Of a stretch of DNA of 64,000 nt, positions 10,285 through 19,543 are shown one piece after another. Below the pieces are notes generated by a model. It worked only from the letters and a program-made list of their open reading frames with translations, ran no database searches and was not told the origin of the DNA. A program made the position numbers and the translations under genes. How positions within the stretch are numbered: the first letter of the stretch is position 1; each line of letters begins with the position of its first letter. The DNA comes from an uncultured Bacteroidota bacterium (GTDB lineage Bacteria; Bacteroidota; Bacteroidia; Chitinophagales; Saprospiraceae). The DNA lies in NCBI GenBank assembly GCA_937872515.1, contig CALMSX010000073.1, forward strand, positions 94,866 to 158,865, written 5' to 3'.

Positions 10285-10478
10285 TCTAACCTTTTCTTTT
10301 GAGTTGGCATTGTTCTAACGTAGAAGATCCAACTTTAGTATTCTTTTGGTGTAATTATAGTTAACTGTATTTTGAGACAAAGATATATATATCTAATTAT
10401 TTTTTAATATGTATCTTGATATCTACCTATTTTATCCGGGCTGATTTTTCTAACTATTTAATTATCAATATCATGTAC

Positions 10479-13400
10479 TTATATTTTCACCATTTTTTGA
10501 TAACCGCTGTCCCTCCTCAAGCCTTCGTTGGGCGCTGTCATGGTGATTTGGTATACATAAACACCACTGGCAAGATTAGATCCATAGTCTTCTCTTGTAT
10601 CCCATTCAAACATGGATATGCGATAGCCTTCAGCTATCCTCCTTTCAGAAACGGATTTGACAAGACGGCCATTAATGGTATAAATCTTAAGCTCAATCTC
10701 AACATCCAGTCCCGCTAAATCATGCTCAAAGCTAAACTCTGTATTGTCGGTAAATGGGTTAGGGTAGTTGTATACTCTGTGCAACTTTTCATTGCGCGTT
10801 TCAACCACCCTGAACTCTGTTTCTCCTTCCACTGAATTGTTTGCAATGTCCCAGGCTTTTGCCGTGACTTTGTACACACCGGGAGCCAGCTTTGACAATG
10901 GATATCTAACTTCCCCCTGCTTGTAATTATTGGCAGCAGCAGTGTAATATTCGTTCAGTATAACTTCCTCATCAAAATCAGGTCCGGTTATCCGGGCAGT
11001 GATATCATGGCCGATGCTATTGCCAGTGATATTGATACCGTTGTCATCAGCCAGCTTTATCAACAGCTTGGGATTGGCATCTGTAATACCACCAAAAACA
11101 AATTCTTCATCGTTCATGAACAGGGCCATCTCTGGTGCCTCATCATCGTTTACCGCGGTATTGCTGCTTCCTCCGATGGTCAGTCGATCATAATGACCGG
11201 CTGCATCTGTAAGAGCGTTATGGGCATAAATGCTGATCCTGCCATTGCCGAGCTGATAATTGATGTCCTTCGGAAGGATAAATTCTATTTCAAACTTACC
11301 ATTCACAGCAGATGCCCTGCCTTTAAAAATAATGTTGCGGTATTGGTTAAAACTTTTTTCGTAGCTGTCTTCATCATTGCCAAGGGTCTTCAATTCTGTA
11401 GCCTTGTCAAAAAGGGTTACAAAAACTTCACCTGAAAATCCACTCAGCAAGGCTCCGGTATAGTCCCTGATTTCTCCACCCAGTTTGATCTTGTCAAGCG
11501 CTCCTACTGTATCGGCATAGATAGTAGCATCCTGGTCATTGATGGTGGTCACTACTACATCATGCTCAGGAAGTGCAAGAATCTGTGAAGGATCACCCAA
11601 AAGGGTAAACTTCCTGGTATTGTCTTCCAGGGTATCAAGCGAAGTACCATTTTTGGCCCTTAGTATGATTTCACCAAACGATAAGGCCTTACCGTTTTCT
11701 CGGGCATATAAGTTTTTAAATACATTGGATGTCAAACGTTTGTTTTTGTCGGCATATACCGGCCTTGTTGTAGTCAAAAGGCCAATAGCGCCGCCTTTGG
11801 GATTGAGTAAGGCAAGTTCTCCTCCTGATGCAACACTTGGATCATCATAACCTGAAAAGGAACAGGTAGCAGTAATCAGCAATGTAAGTTTATCAGAATT
11901 AGACCAGCCCTGGATGTCACTCAGCTTTACCACTCTTTCCTGTGCCAGTCCTTTTGGCCCGCCATGGCCAAGGTAACACCAGGCAAGTTGGCCCTGATCC
12001 ATTTGCTGATTGATGGCGGATGTTGCTTCATTGTAGCGCTCACCTCCCGGCGTGTTTTCCTGTCTGTAGGCATCCAGATATACCTTTTGCTGGTTGATGA
12101 GGGGGTCTTTTTCAAAGGCTTCTTTGGCTATGGTGTCGGCATCATTGACGTGAAGGTTGCCATCTTCATCATCTGCACAAAATCCGGTTTTGAGTTTCCA
12201 TTCACCAAACCTCTCTGGTGATACATCGTACCGAATGATTTTATCTACCACCTGATCTGCTTCTTCTGCGGTACTCACAGTGAGTCTGCCAACTCTTATA
12301 TCAAGGGCTCCTTTAAGGTTGGCTCCTTCATTGTTGCTCAGCAAAGCGTAGTAATCATCTGTAGGAAAAGCGTTGATCGGATTGAGAGATTCATCAGTTT
12401 CATATGCGGGTATATAATTTTGATAAGGTACCGAAGGCATCAGTTTTTTGTAATCATAACTGCCATCCCCCAATAACAAAAGATATCGGAAATTCGGATA
12501 TCGGTCTAAGACCATCTTGGCAAAATTCCGAATAGCACTGGGATCCTGCCTGCCACTGCCAAACTCCTGATAGATCTGGCTTACATCTGCCAATGACACC
12601 TTGTAGCCATTGTGTTTTATTCGATGGTCAGCCAGCTTTTGGGCAGCATTGGCAAAGTCTGGATGATAGACAATTATCAGATCGCTTTCTGGTAGGCCAT
12701 GCAAATTTTGATTGGTCAGCTTACTGCCCGTATCCGGCGTGTAGGCAGCATTGGTAGTAAACAACACCAGTCTCACATCTTCTTTGCCCGAAACAAAATT
12801 GACACTTCCGTCTTTGATGGTATAGCCACTTACATTGGCAGGATCACTCACCATCCAGGCCAAACCACCTGCAAAGTCGCCACCTATGATTACCTTGCTG
12901 TAGGCACTTGTTGAAAAGCCAGGATGACTTACCAATAGTTGATTGTTGCCAGGATTGATGTTTTGTGTACTCTTCACTTGGACAAAATCCAACCAGGCAT
13001 CGCCATTGCCGGCGGTACTGTATTTTAAAGTAAATTTTGGACTGTTGGTGGCAATGGACACAGACTTCTGTATTATGCCTTGTCTGGCAAAGATGGCTTC
13101 AGCATTGCCCAGGCTCACAGCCGATGTTGTTGCTGTAAAACTCTGCCCATCCATTGAGAGGGTAAACCGACCCTCTTTGTCAGAGCGGCCATAGGCATGG
13201 ACCAATACATCAACCGGTGTACCGGCAACCCTGTTTTTTAAATCGAACAATTTACTCAGATCTTTTTCCTGATTGTTGACAAGGTACTCTCCTACCCACA
13301 ATTTACCGGAACCTATGGTGGCAGCATTGGATCCCAGCATATTTGTTTTATCCTCTGTAAAAATATCCCATACGGTCTGCGTTGCGGTCTCAAACTCCAC

Positions 13401-13901
13401 CAGATTGTCTGTTATGTTTTCTGTGCTTACTCTTTTGCCATTGCCTTGGGATACTTTCAGGTAAACATAATTTTTATCGGCATAAATATTTTTATCAAAA
13501 ATGTAAGTCTTAGAGTTGGCCTCGTATTTCCATGTATCGGCAGCCTCTGCATAAAAGTAGATCACATCTGCATCATTCATTTTACCATCATCCTCGCCAT
13601 TGATCAAAAGCGGAATTTCGATGAGGTCGTCCGGGTAAGATTGCAGGATGGCCTCTGGAAGGGTTCCGCCATAATTGCCGTAAATTTTTATCTCCTTAGG
13701 ATTGAGGGTTGTGGTGTTGACCCCGGCATCGTCCAGCATTTTTTTGGTCAATTTTTGAATTCCTGTTTTATTGATGCCAAAGCGAAAGATTGATCCATCT
13801 GACAAAACAGATTGAGTAACCGGGAAAATCTGGGCATACACCCTTCCCTGGCTCAAAAACAAAGCGAGTAATGTTCCTAATACAAAGTTGATTCTTTTCA
13901 T
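10479..13901 (-). CDS. porU: T9SS sortase PorU (peptidase C25 family)
   Basis: The 1140-residue protein has a signal peptide (MKRINFVLGTLLALFLSQGRVYAQ), beta-rich N-terminal domains and a gingipain-like C25 domain. The catalytic His lies in CYLGHGGPKGLAQ (about residue 645) and the catalytic Cys in LLITATCSFSGYDDPS (about residue 680). The C-terminus carries its own sorting-domain-like segment (YNYPNPFTDNTEFSF ... LASGVYVYQITM), as known for PorU. The enzyme cleaves T9SS sorting domains at the cell surface and attaches the cargo. I chose the ATG at 13901, which begins the signal peptide, over a possible start 30 nt upstream. It is divergent from the porP/sprF-type gene. Confidence 0.95.
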   Translation of the reverse strand: MKRINFVLGTLLALFLSQGRVYAQIFPVTQSVLSDGSIFRFGINKTGIQKLTKKMLDDAGVNTTTLNPKEIKIYGNYGGTLPEAILQSYPDDLIEIPLLINGEDDGKMNDADVIYFYAEAADTWKYEANSKTYIFDKNIYADKNYVYLKVSQGNGKRVSTENITDNLVEFETATQTVWDIFTEDKTNMLGSNAATIGSGKLWVGEYLVNNQEKDLSKLFDLKNRVAGTPVDVLVHAYGRSDKEGRFTLSMDGQSFTATTSAVSLGNAEAIFARQGIIQKSVSIATNSPKFTLKYSTAGNGDAWLDFVQVKSTQNINPGNNQLLVSHPGFSTSAYSKVIIGGDFAGGLAWMVSDPANVSGYTIKDGSVNFVSGKEDVRLVLFTTNAAYTPDTGSKLTNQNLHGLPESDLIIVYHPDFANAAQKLADHRIKHNGYKVSLADVSQIYQEFGSGRQDPSAIRNFAKMVLDRYPNFRYLLLLGDGSYDYKKLMPSVPYQNYIPAYETDESLNPINAFPTDDYYALLSNNEGANLKGALDIRVGRLTVSTAEEADQVVDKIIRYDVSPERFGEWKLKTGFCADDEDGNLHVNDADTIAKEAFEKDPLINQQKVYLDAYRQENTPGGERYNEATSAINQQMDQGQLAWCYLGHGGPKGLAQERVVKLSDIQGWSNSDKLTLLITATCSFSGYDDPSVASGGELALLNPKGGAIGLLTTTRPVYADKNKRLTSNVFKNLYARENGKALSFGEIILRAKNGTSLDTLEDNTRKFTLLGDPSQILALPEHDVVVTTINDQDATIYADTVGALDKIKLGGEIRDYTGALLSGFSGEVFVTLFDKATELKTLGNDEDSYEKSFNQYRNIIFKGRASAVNGKFEIEFILPKDINYQLGNGRISIYAHNALTDAAGHYDRLTIGGSSNTAVNDDEAPEMALFMNDEEFVFGGITDANPKLLIKLADDNGINITGNSIGHDITARITGPDFDEEVILNEYYTAAANNYKQGEVRYPLSKLAPGVYKVTAKAWDIANNSVEGETEFRVVETRNEKLHRVYNYPNPFTDNTEFSFEHDLAGLDVEIELKIYTINGRLVKSVSERRIAEGYRISMFEWDTREDYGSNLASGVYVYQITMTAPNEGLRRDSGYQKMVKI

Positions 13902-14103
13902 AAATCCTGTTTTTTCAGGCATTCCAGCCACAATGGAGTAAAATTAGTGTTTTTCAATCGAACCTTACCTCTTAATTTAGTTATCCGTCTTTAAGTTATT
14001 ATCTATCTTATATGGAACTAAATTTTCAGCAGATTGATGTTTAAACGCCACATTAAAAACCAACATTGTTCCAAAAATGTTAAATCTGCACATCATTTTC
14101 AGG

Positions 14104-14111
14104 TATCTTTG
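14104..14111 (+). promoter_or_regulatory. -7 promoter element upstream of the porP/sprF-type gene
   Basis: TATCTTTG matches the Bacteroidota -7 consensus TAnnTTTG in the divergent porU / porP-type intergenic region. No TTG sits at the expected -33 distance, so support is partial. Confidence 0.4.
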
Positions 14112-14197
14112 ACGTTTTTCTATAAAAATGCCTCTTGAAAGACATTAACACCCAATATATAGAGCACAAAAGGACAAAAAGGGTTGCTTCCGGCTCA

Positions 14198-15217
14198 ATG
14201 GGTTCGGTTCCTTCTACCATCATCTTGATTTGGTTGGGGCTTTGCTTTTCATCCAATCTCGTTAGGGCACAGGACCCGGTTTTTTCTCAATTTTTTGCAA
14301 CCCCTATACAAATGAACCCTGCTTTCGCAGGTTTGAGCGAAGATGCCCATATTTCATCCGTATACCGATTGCAGTGGCCGGGTATTTCTGCAGCTTATAA
14401 TACTTTTGCCCTTGGCTATGATCAATTTTTTGATGCCTCTAATCTTGGCCTTGGTTTCCAGATCAACAGAGATGTAGCCGGCAGTGGTGCCCTTGGTACC
14501 TCCAGGATCTCATCTATGCTTTCTTATCGATTGAATATCAATGATGAAACCTATATCAGAGGGGGTATTGAAGCTTCTTTGATTCAAAAATCATTGAACT
14601 GGCAGAAATTATTGTTTTTTGATGCCATTGAAAGTGTTGGAGGCAGCATTACACCTGGGGGTAGCTACCTGCCATCTGCAGAAGTGGAACCGGCCAATAC
14701 CCGGAGGGCCTACCTGGATATAGGCAGTGGCCTGCTCTTGTACAATTCTGCTTACTACTTCGGTCTGGCCATCAATCATATGAATACGCCCGAAGATCGT
14801 TTTTTAAGGGATAATCTCGAAAACTACCAGGGTCTGCCGCTCAGATGGTCGGTCCATGGGGGCTACCAGTTTAAATTGGGCAGAAAAGCCGCCAATGGAC
14901 TCTACTCTTTTTGTGCACCCAACTTACTGTACACCCGACAAGCTTCCTTCTCTCAACTCAATGTAGGTGTTTATCTTGCTGTAAAACAATTGGTTGGAGG
15001 CATTTATTACCGCCAATCCGGTGCCAATGGCGATGCCGTTATCTTCCATGCCGGAATCAGAGACAGACACTATACACTCGCCTATAGTTTTGATTATACG
15101 GTCTCAGGACTCACCATCGACACGGGTGGGGGACATGAAATTTCAGTTTCTTATCATTTTATGAGCGACAAGCCCAGAAGGTCAAAACTCAACGATTGTT
15201 TGCAATTGTTCAGGTAA
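14198..15217 (+). CDS. PorP/SprF family T9SS outer-membrane protein
   Basis: The 339-residue protein has a signal peptide ending near LVRAQ. The family opening follows: QDPVFSQFFATPIQMNPAFAG, here split across residues 25-45. The rest is an outer-membrane beta-barrel with many aromatic-rich strands. PorP anchors the PorKN ring, and SprF paralogues assist export of particular adhesins; the sequence alone does not say which role applies. The ATG at 14198 gives a normal signal peptide, while a TTG at 14135 would add 21 charged residues. It sits between porU and gldJ, which supports a role in the same machinery. Confidence 0.88.
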   Translation: MGSVPSTIILIWLGLCFSSNLVRAQDPVFSQFFATPIQMNPAFAGLSEDAHISSVYRLQWPGISAAYNTFALGYDQFFDASNLGLGFQINRDVAGSGALGTSRISSMLSYRLNINDETYIRGGIEASLIQKSLNWQKLLFFDAIESVGGSITPGGSYLPSAEVEPANTRRAYLDIGSGLLLYNSAYYFGLAINHMNTPEDRFLRDNLENYQGLPLRWSVHGGYQFKLGRKAANGLYSFCAPNLLYTRQASFSQLNVGVYLAVKQLVGGIYYRQSGANGDAVIFHAGIRDRHYTLAYSFDYTVSGLTIDTGGGHEISVSYHFMSDKPRRSKLNDCLQLFR

Positions 15218-15439
15218 ATGCAATAAAACCTGAAAAAAATCGTTAATTCGTAGCATTATGGTGATCAGCAAATTGACTTTGATGGGAGAAAAAAAAGAGA
15301 TAATTTTTCTCATTTTCACCCCAATTCAATTTCTGGTACAATTTGTGATGACATTTTGGAGACAATGTAATTTTTGGGTCATTGGTCTGCATTTTTTTGT
15401 GAAAACACAATAAAAATGGCCTTCGATCAATTTTTTACT

Positions 15440-15447
15440 TATATTTG
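15440..15447 (+). promoter_or_regulatory. -7 promoter element upstream of gldJ
   Basis: TATATTTG matches TAnnTTTG and lies 51 nt before the gldJ ATG. The 281-nt gap after the porP/sprF-type gene holds no gene. It starts with a 7-bp inverted repeat without a T-tail (TTCAGGT ... ACCTGAA, about 15207-15232). Confidence 0.45.
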
Positions 15448-15498
15448 TCGCCTGATTTGAATAAAGGGGTTTATTAAAATTAAAATTTTTTGTGCTAA

Positions 15499-17001
15499 AT
15501 GAATAGAATGTTCAGGTTAACGCTTGGTCTTTTCACTGTGGTAGTTTTGCTCAGCGCGTGCAGCAAAAGTGTAGAAAAATCTTCTACTACAGGATGGAAT
15601 TATAATGACCCTGAATGGGGTGGTTTCCAAAAATTGGATTATGAGGGTCAGATCATCGGCCCCAATCTGGTACCTATTGAAGGTGGAACCTTTAATATGG
15701 GACTTACGGAACAGGATGTGACTTTTGAGTGGAACAACGTTCCCAGAAGGGTTACTGTTTCTTCCTTTTACATGGATGAAACCGAAGTTGCCAATATTGA
15801 TTATCGCGAATACCTTCACTGGTTGAGGAAAACATATGTTTCTTATCCGGGTGTTTGGAGACAAGCTTTACCCGATACCCTTGTATGGCGTGAAGAATTG
15901 GCCTACAATGAGCCAATGGTAGAAACTTACTTCCGTCACCCATCCTACGATACTTATCCTGTAGTGGGTGTAAACTGGGAGCAGGCAACCAAGTATGCAG
16001 AGTGGAGAAGCGACAGGGTAAATGAAATGATCCTGATCGAAAGAGGCATTCTGAACCCAACTCCTGATCAAAAAGATTCTGAAACTTTCAACACCAAATC
16101 ATATCTTGCTGGCCAATACGCCGGCAATGTGAAGAAAAACCTGAAAGACAATGTCACAGGAGGCGAAAGACAGGTTACTTTTGAAGACGGTATTTTATTG
16201 CCAGACTACATTCTTCCAACAGAAGCACAATGGGAATACGCCGCTCTCGCTTTGAGAGGCAACCAACCAACTTCACAAGATGAAGTGGTGACTGACAGAA
16301 GACTTTATCCTTGGAACGGCAACACTGCCCGTTACAAAAAACATACAAAAACACAAGGTGATATCCAAGCCAACTTCAAAAGAGGAAGAGGAGATTACAT
16401 GGGTATGGCAGGTGCACTGAATGATAATGCATCAATTCCTGGTCCTGTAAGATCATTCTTACCCAATGATTTTGGATTGTACAATATGGCAGGTAACGTA
16501 AGCGAATGGGTACAGGATGTTTACAGACCTATGACCAGCACCACCTTAAGCGATCCTGAAAACCACGACCTCAACTCATTCAGGGGTAACGTGTTTAAAG
16601 AATTGATCCTTGACGAAGAAGGTAAGCCTATTGCCAAAGACAGCCTTGGTAAATTGAAATTCCAAATGGTGGAAGATTCAATGGTAGCAGAAAGAGAAAA
16701 CTACCGCAAAGGAAATGTCAAAAACTTCCGTGATGGTGATGCAGAGTATGTGAAATATGGCTATGGTGTTACTACCCTGATCAATGACAGTTCAAGAGTG
16801 ATCAAAGGTGGTTCTTGGGGTGACAGATTATTCTGGTTGTCTCCAGGTGCCAGAAGATACAAAAATCAGATCAAGTCTGACAGAACCCTCGGCTTCCGTT
16901 GTGCCATGGTAAGAGTTGGAGCAGAAGGCTTCGATGGCGACCTTGGAGGAAACAACTTTAAAGAAGCGGGTGCTTCTAAAATAAAAAGAAGATACAAATA
17001 A
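15499..17001 (+). CDS. gldJ: Gliding motility / T9SS lipoprotein GldJ
   Basis: The 500-residue lipoprotein has the lipobox VVLLSAC and then the GldJ-typical TGWNYNDPEWGGF. A formylglycine-generating-enzyme (SUMF1)-like fold covers about residues 55-485: VPIEGGTFNMG, VNWEQATKYAEWRS, LPTEAQWEYAA, NMAGNVSEWVQDVY, KGGSWGDR and LGFRCAM. GldJ stabilises GldK and is needed for gliding and T9SS function; it is regarded as structural rather than enzymatic. GldK shares the fold, but the opening motif and the porU neighbourhood favour GldJ. The murF gene follows, as in other Bacteroidota. A strong terminator closes the gene. Confidence 0.93.
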   Translation: MNRMFRLTLGLFTVVVLLSACSKSVEKSSTTGWNYNDPEWGGFQKLDYEGQIIGPNLVPIEGGTFNMGLTEQDVTFEWNNVPRRVTVSSFYMDETEVANIDYREYLHWLRKTYVSYPGVWRQALPDTLVWREELAYNEPMVETYFRHPSYDTYPVVGVNWEQATKYAEWRSDRVNEMILIERGILNPTPDQKDSETFNTKSYLAGQYAGNVKKNLKDNVTGGERQVTFEDGILLPDYILPTEAQWEYAALALRGNQPTSQDEVVTDRRLYPWNGNTARYKKHTKTQGDIQANFKRGRGDYMGMAGALNDNASIPGPVRSFLPNDFGLYNMAGNVSEWVQDVYRPMTSTTLSDPENHDLNSFRGNVFKELILDEEGKPIAKDSLGKLKFQMVEDSMVAERENYRKGNVKNFRDGDAEYVKYGYGVTTLINDSSRVIKGGSWGDRLFWLSPGARRYKNQIKSDRTLGFRCAMVRVGAEGFDGDLGGNNFKEAGASKIKRRYK

Positions 17002-17013
17002 CTCAAAAAATAG

Positions 17014-17040
17014 AAAAGGCCCATACGGGCCTTTTTTTTT
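17014..17040 (+). terminator. Intrinsic terminator between gldJ and murF
   Basis: AAAAGGCCC (17014-17022) pairs perfectly with GGGCCTTTT (17027-17035) around a 4-nt loop, followed by a T-run to 17040. The murF ATG begins only 5 nt after the T-run. Confidence 0.88.
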
Positions 17041-17045
17041 GTGCC

Positions 17046-18320
17046 ATGGATACACTTTTACAACTCTTCCTATCTTCCCGCTCCATCTGTACAGATTCAC
17101 GAAAAGTAAAAGCGGGTGATCTTTTTTTTGCCCTCAAAGGAGCCAATTTTGACGGCAATGAGTTTGTCTTAAGCGCACTTGAAAAGGGTGCCCTTGCTGC
17201 GGTTGCAGATGATCCAGCACGATTTACCGGGGCCCCTGAAGGGGTCATCCTGGTAGACAATGCCCTTCAGGCTTTGCAACAGCTGGCCAGACAGTACAGA
17301 GATACCCTGCAAATTCCGGTTGTAGCACTTACAGGATCCAACGGAAAAACCACCACCAAAGAACTCGTAGCAACCGTCCTTGCTCAAAAATTTAAAGTCC
17401 ATAATACCCAGGGCAACCTTAACAACGAAATTGGTGTACCCCTTACCTTGTTATCAACACCCCCGGATTGCGAAATGCTAATCGTGGAAATGGGAGCAAA
17501 CCACCAGGGAGAAATAGATTTGCTTTGTCAGATTGCCAATCCTGAGTATGGCCTGATTACCAATATTGGACTGGCCCACCTCGAAGGCTTCGGAGGTCCG
17601 GAAGGGGTTAAAAAGGGTAAATCCGAAATGTATCGCTACCTGCACGCACACGGCGGCACCATTTTTTTGAATACCTCTGACTCAACCCTCGTCGACCTTG
17701 TACCTGAAAAATGTAAGGTTTTGACTTATGCAGCCAATGATTTCAAAATCGTAGAAAACACCACTTTTTTGACCTTGGCGGATGATAGAAATAAGTTGGT
17801 CAAAACCCAGCTTACAGGTGATTACAACCAATCAAATGTGGTAGCCGCTATATTTATTGGATCTTATTTTGGAGTGGAAGAAACAAAGGTTTATGAAGCC
17901 CTTGAAAATTATATTCCTACCAACAACAGATCACAACAAATTTTATTCAAAGGCTGCCATCTGATTAAAGATGCTTATAACGCCAATCCCTCAAGCATGG
18001 CTTCGGCCTTACAGTCCCTGATCCATACTGTAAAATCACCCAAGGTAGTCATCCTGGGAGATATGTTGGAACTGGGAGAGTTTAGTCACCAGGAGCACCA
18101 AAAAGTCCTGGACCTGGTCTGCAGTCAACCGGATATCGAAGCCATTTTGATCGGACCCAGATTTGGAGCATTTAAAGATACTTTTAAGGCAAGATTTTAC
18201 AATTCTGTACAAGAAGCCTACCCCAATATCAATTGGTCGGATTGGCTTGGCAAAACAGTTTTGCTAAAGGGTTCTCGGGGAATCGCCCTGGAAAAGCTGC
18301 TCGAAGAAAAGGCCGATTAA
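17046..18320 (+). CDS. murF: UDP-N-acetylmuramoyl-tripeptide--D-alanyl-D-alanine ligase
   Basis: The 424-residue Mur ligase has the N-terminal TDSRKVKAGDLFFALKG motif and the P-loop ALTGSNGKTTTKELVA. The central domain has VEMGANHQGEI and ITNIGLAHLEGFGG, and the C-terminal domain has DAYNANPSSM and ILGDMLELG. It adds D-Ala-D-Ala to the UDP-MurNAc-tripeptide in the cytoplasm, the last cytoplasmic assembly step of the peptidoglycan monomer. The start is fixed by the conserved N-terminus. That places it directly after the gldJ terminator, with no room for a usual promoter. Its 3' end overlaps the convergent arginase-like gene by 4 nt. Confidence 0.96.
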   Translation: MDTLLQLFLSSRSICTDSRKVKAGDLFFALKGANFDGNEFVLSALEKGALAAVADDPARFTGAPEGVILVDNALQALQQLARQYRDTLQIPVVALTGSNGKTTTKELVATVLAQKFKVHNTQGNLNNEIGVPLTLLSTPPDCEMLIVEMGANHQGEIDLLCQIANPEYGLITNIGLAHLEGFGGPEGVKKGKSEMYRYLHAHGGTIFLNTSDSTLVDLVPEKCKVLTYAANDFKIVENTTFLTLADDRNKLVKTQLTGDYNQSNVVAAIFIGSYFGVEETKVYEALENYIPTNNRSQQILFKGCHLIKDAYNANPSSMASALQSLIHTVKSPKVVILGDMLELGEFSHQEHQKVLDLVCSQPDIEAILIGPRFGAFKDTFKARFYNSVQEAYPNINWSDWLGKTVLLKGSRGIALEKLLEEKAD

Positions 18321-19255
18321 TTTTCAAATAAATATCGATGAAGGCGGTGGGTTATACTGCCTTTTACTGCTTCTTCGTGGTCGGTTCTGGTACAAGGCAA
18401 ATACGACTTTGCTTCTTCTTGTTGCACACGCACCCACCATCGCCGGGTGGAAGGGTCATGGGCAAATTCCAAAATTTCATCGTAATCCTGCAAATTGACA
18501 AAAGTAATCTCGGTAGCGCTTTCTGCCAACAAAGGACCCTGCTGAAGCCCTTCTACAAAGTACCAGATTGCTGTGGCATACAAATCCATCATGGCTGACC
18601 GGGCAGTTGTCGTGTTTACTTTAGCGGTGGTGTCAAAACCAATAAAGGAAATGTTCGGCGAATGAGAAGCAAACCTGACCAATTGGATGAGTTCTTCAGG
18701 GCTTAGACCCGAAGGCTCACTTGCAGAACAATCAGCGGCAAAAGAGGCCTTGCAAACGGATGCATCTACATGGACAGCAGCCGCTGACCTAAGAATCGGT
18801 TCCATGGCATTTAAATCCTCTGTCAGCAAACCCAATGAGGCTGAGTCCATCGATCTTTGTTCTAATATGTGGATGTCTTCTGAAGAGACCAGGTGGCGCT
18901 GAAAACCAAGGCAATGGGCAGTCATGGGGAGATTTAGCCCATGTATCCGGTTTGAGATCAAATGAATTTGATCAAAGTGTTGACTTAATTGCTGATAGTG
19001 GGCTGCTTCGGCACCCACCAACAAGACCTTACTCCCCCTTTGAATGCAGTGCCTGATCAACCCGATCTGCATCTCGGGGTCTTTCCCCAAAAAAGCAACG
19101 CCGACAGAAAGCCCTTCAAAATGAACTTCGAACCGATGGAAACACAACATCAATTCTTCCAAAACTTTCTCATTTACACCCAAAATAATTGCATCACAAT
19201 AGGGCAAAATCTGATTTTCTTTACCAACTTCGCACTGCAAAATGAAATGTTTCAT
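18317..19255 (-). CDS. Arginase/formiminoglutamase-fold protein, probably inactive
   Basis: The 312-residue protein resembles the ureohydrolase family in its C-terminal half: VHVDASVCKASFAADC then SEPSGLSPEELIQLVRFA lines up with the family's FDLDAxxxxxAPGxSxPxxxGLTxEE region. The next segment (NISFIGFDTT ... TARSAMMDLYATAIWYFVEGL) also fits. The metal-binding D-x-D is replaced by H-V-D and no GGxH motif is visible, so arginase-type catalysis is unlikely. The N-terminal part is shorter than usual. The gene converges with murF. The role is unknown; the fold assignment is by motif reading only. Confidence 0.6.
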   Translation of the reverse strand: MKHFILQCEVGKENQILPYCDAIILGVNEKVLEELMLCFHRFEVHFEGLSVGVAFLGKDPEMQIGLIRHCIQRGSKVLLVGAEAAHYQQLSQHFDQIHLISNRIHGLNLPMTAHCLGFQRHLVSSEDIHILEQRSMDSASLGLLTEDLNAMEPILRSAAAVHVDASVCKASFAADCSASEPSGLSPEELIQLVRFASHSPNISFIGFDTTAKVNTTTARSAMMDLYATAIWYFVEGLQQGPLLAESATEITFVNLQDYDEILEFAHDPSTRRWWVRVQQEEAKSYLPCTRTDHEEAVKGSITHRLHRYLFEN

Positions 19256-19543
19256 AAATCTATTTTATGAGGTCTCTTTTTGCCCGCTAACCAGGATAAC
19301 CAAAGATGCCAACCAGCTCATTATTCTTGTGCTCAGGCAAAAATAAATGCCAGAGAGTCAAGTTTTTATCTGAAAAATGTTCCATTTTCCAGTCAGGCAC
19401 TGCTCATTGTATCTACCCCGTTATTTCTGGCTTATCTTCCCTTCAGGCTTTAACAATTAGTCTTTTTAGGAGCGGCAAAACCTCTGTTGTTAACAGTTAA
19501 AATTTTATTCAAATATATAAAAGTTTATAAACCAAATAAAATA

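Noticed and set aside
11007..11435. 142-residue plus-strand frame
   Set aside because: Antisense to porU, with no signal or family.
15207..15232. Terminator after the porP/sprF-type gene
   Set aside because: A 7-bp inverted repeat is present, but no T-run follows on either strand at the right place.
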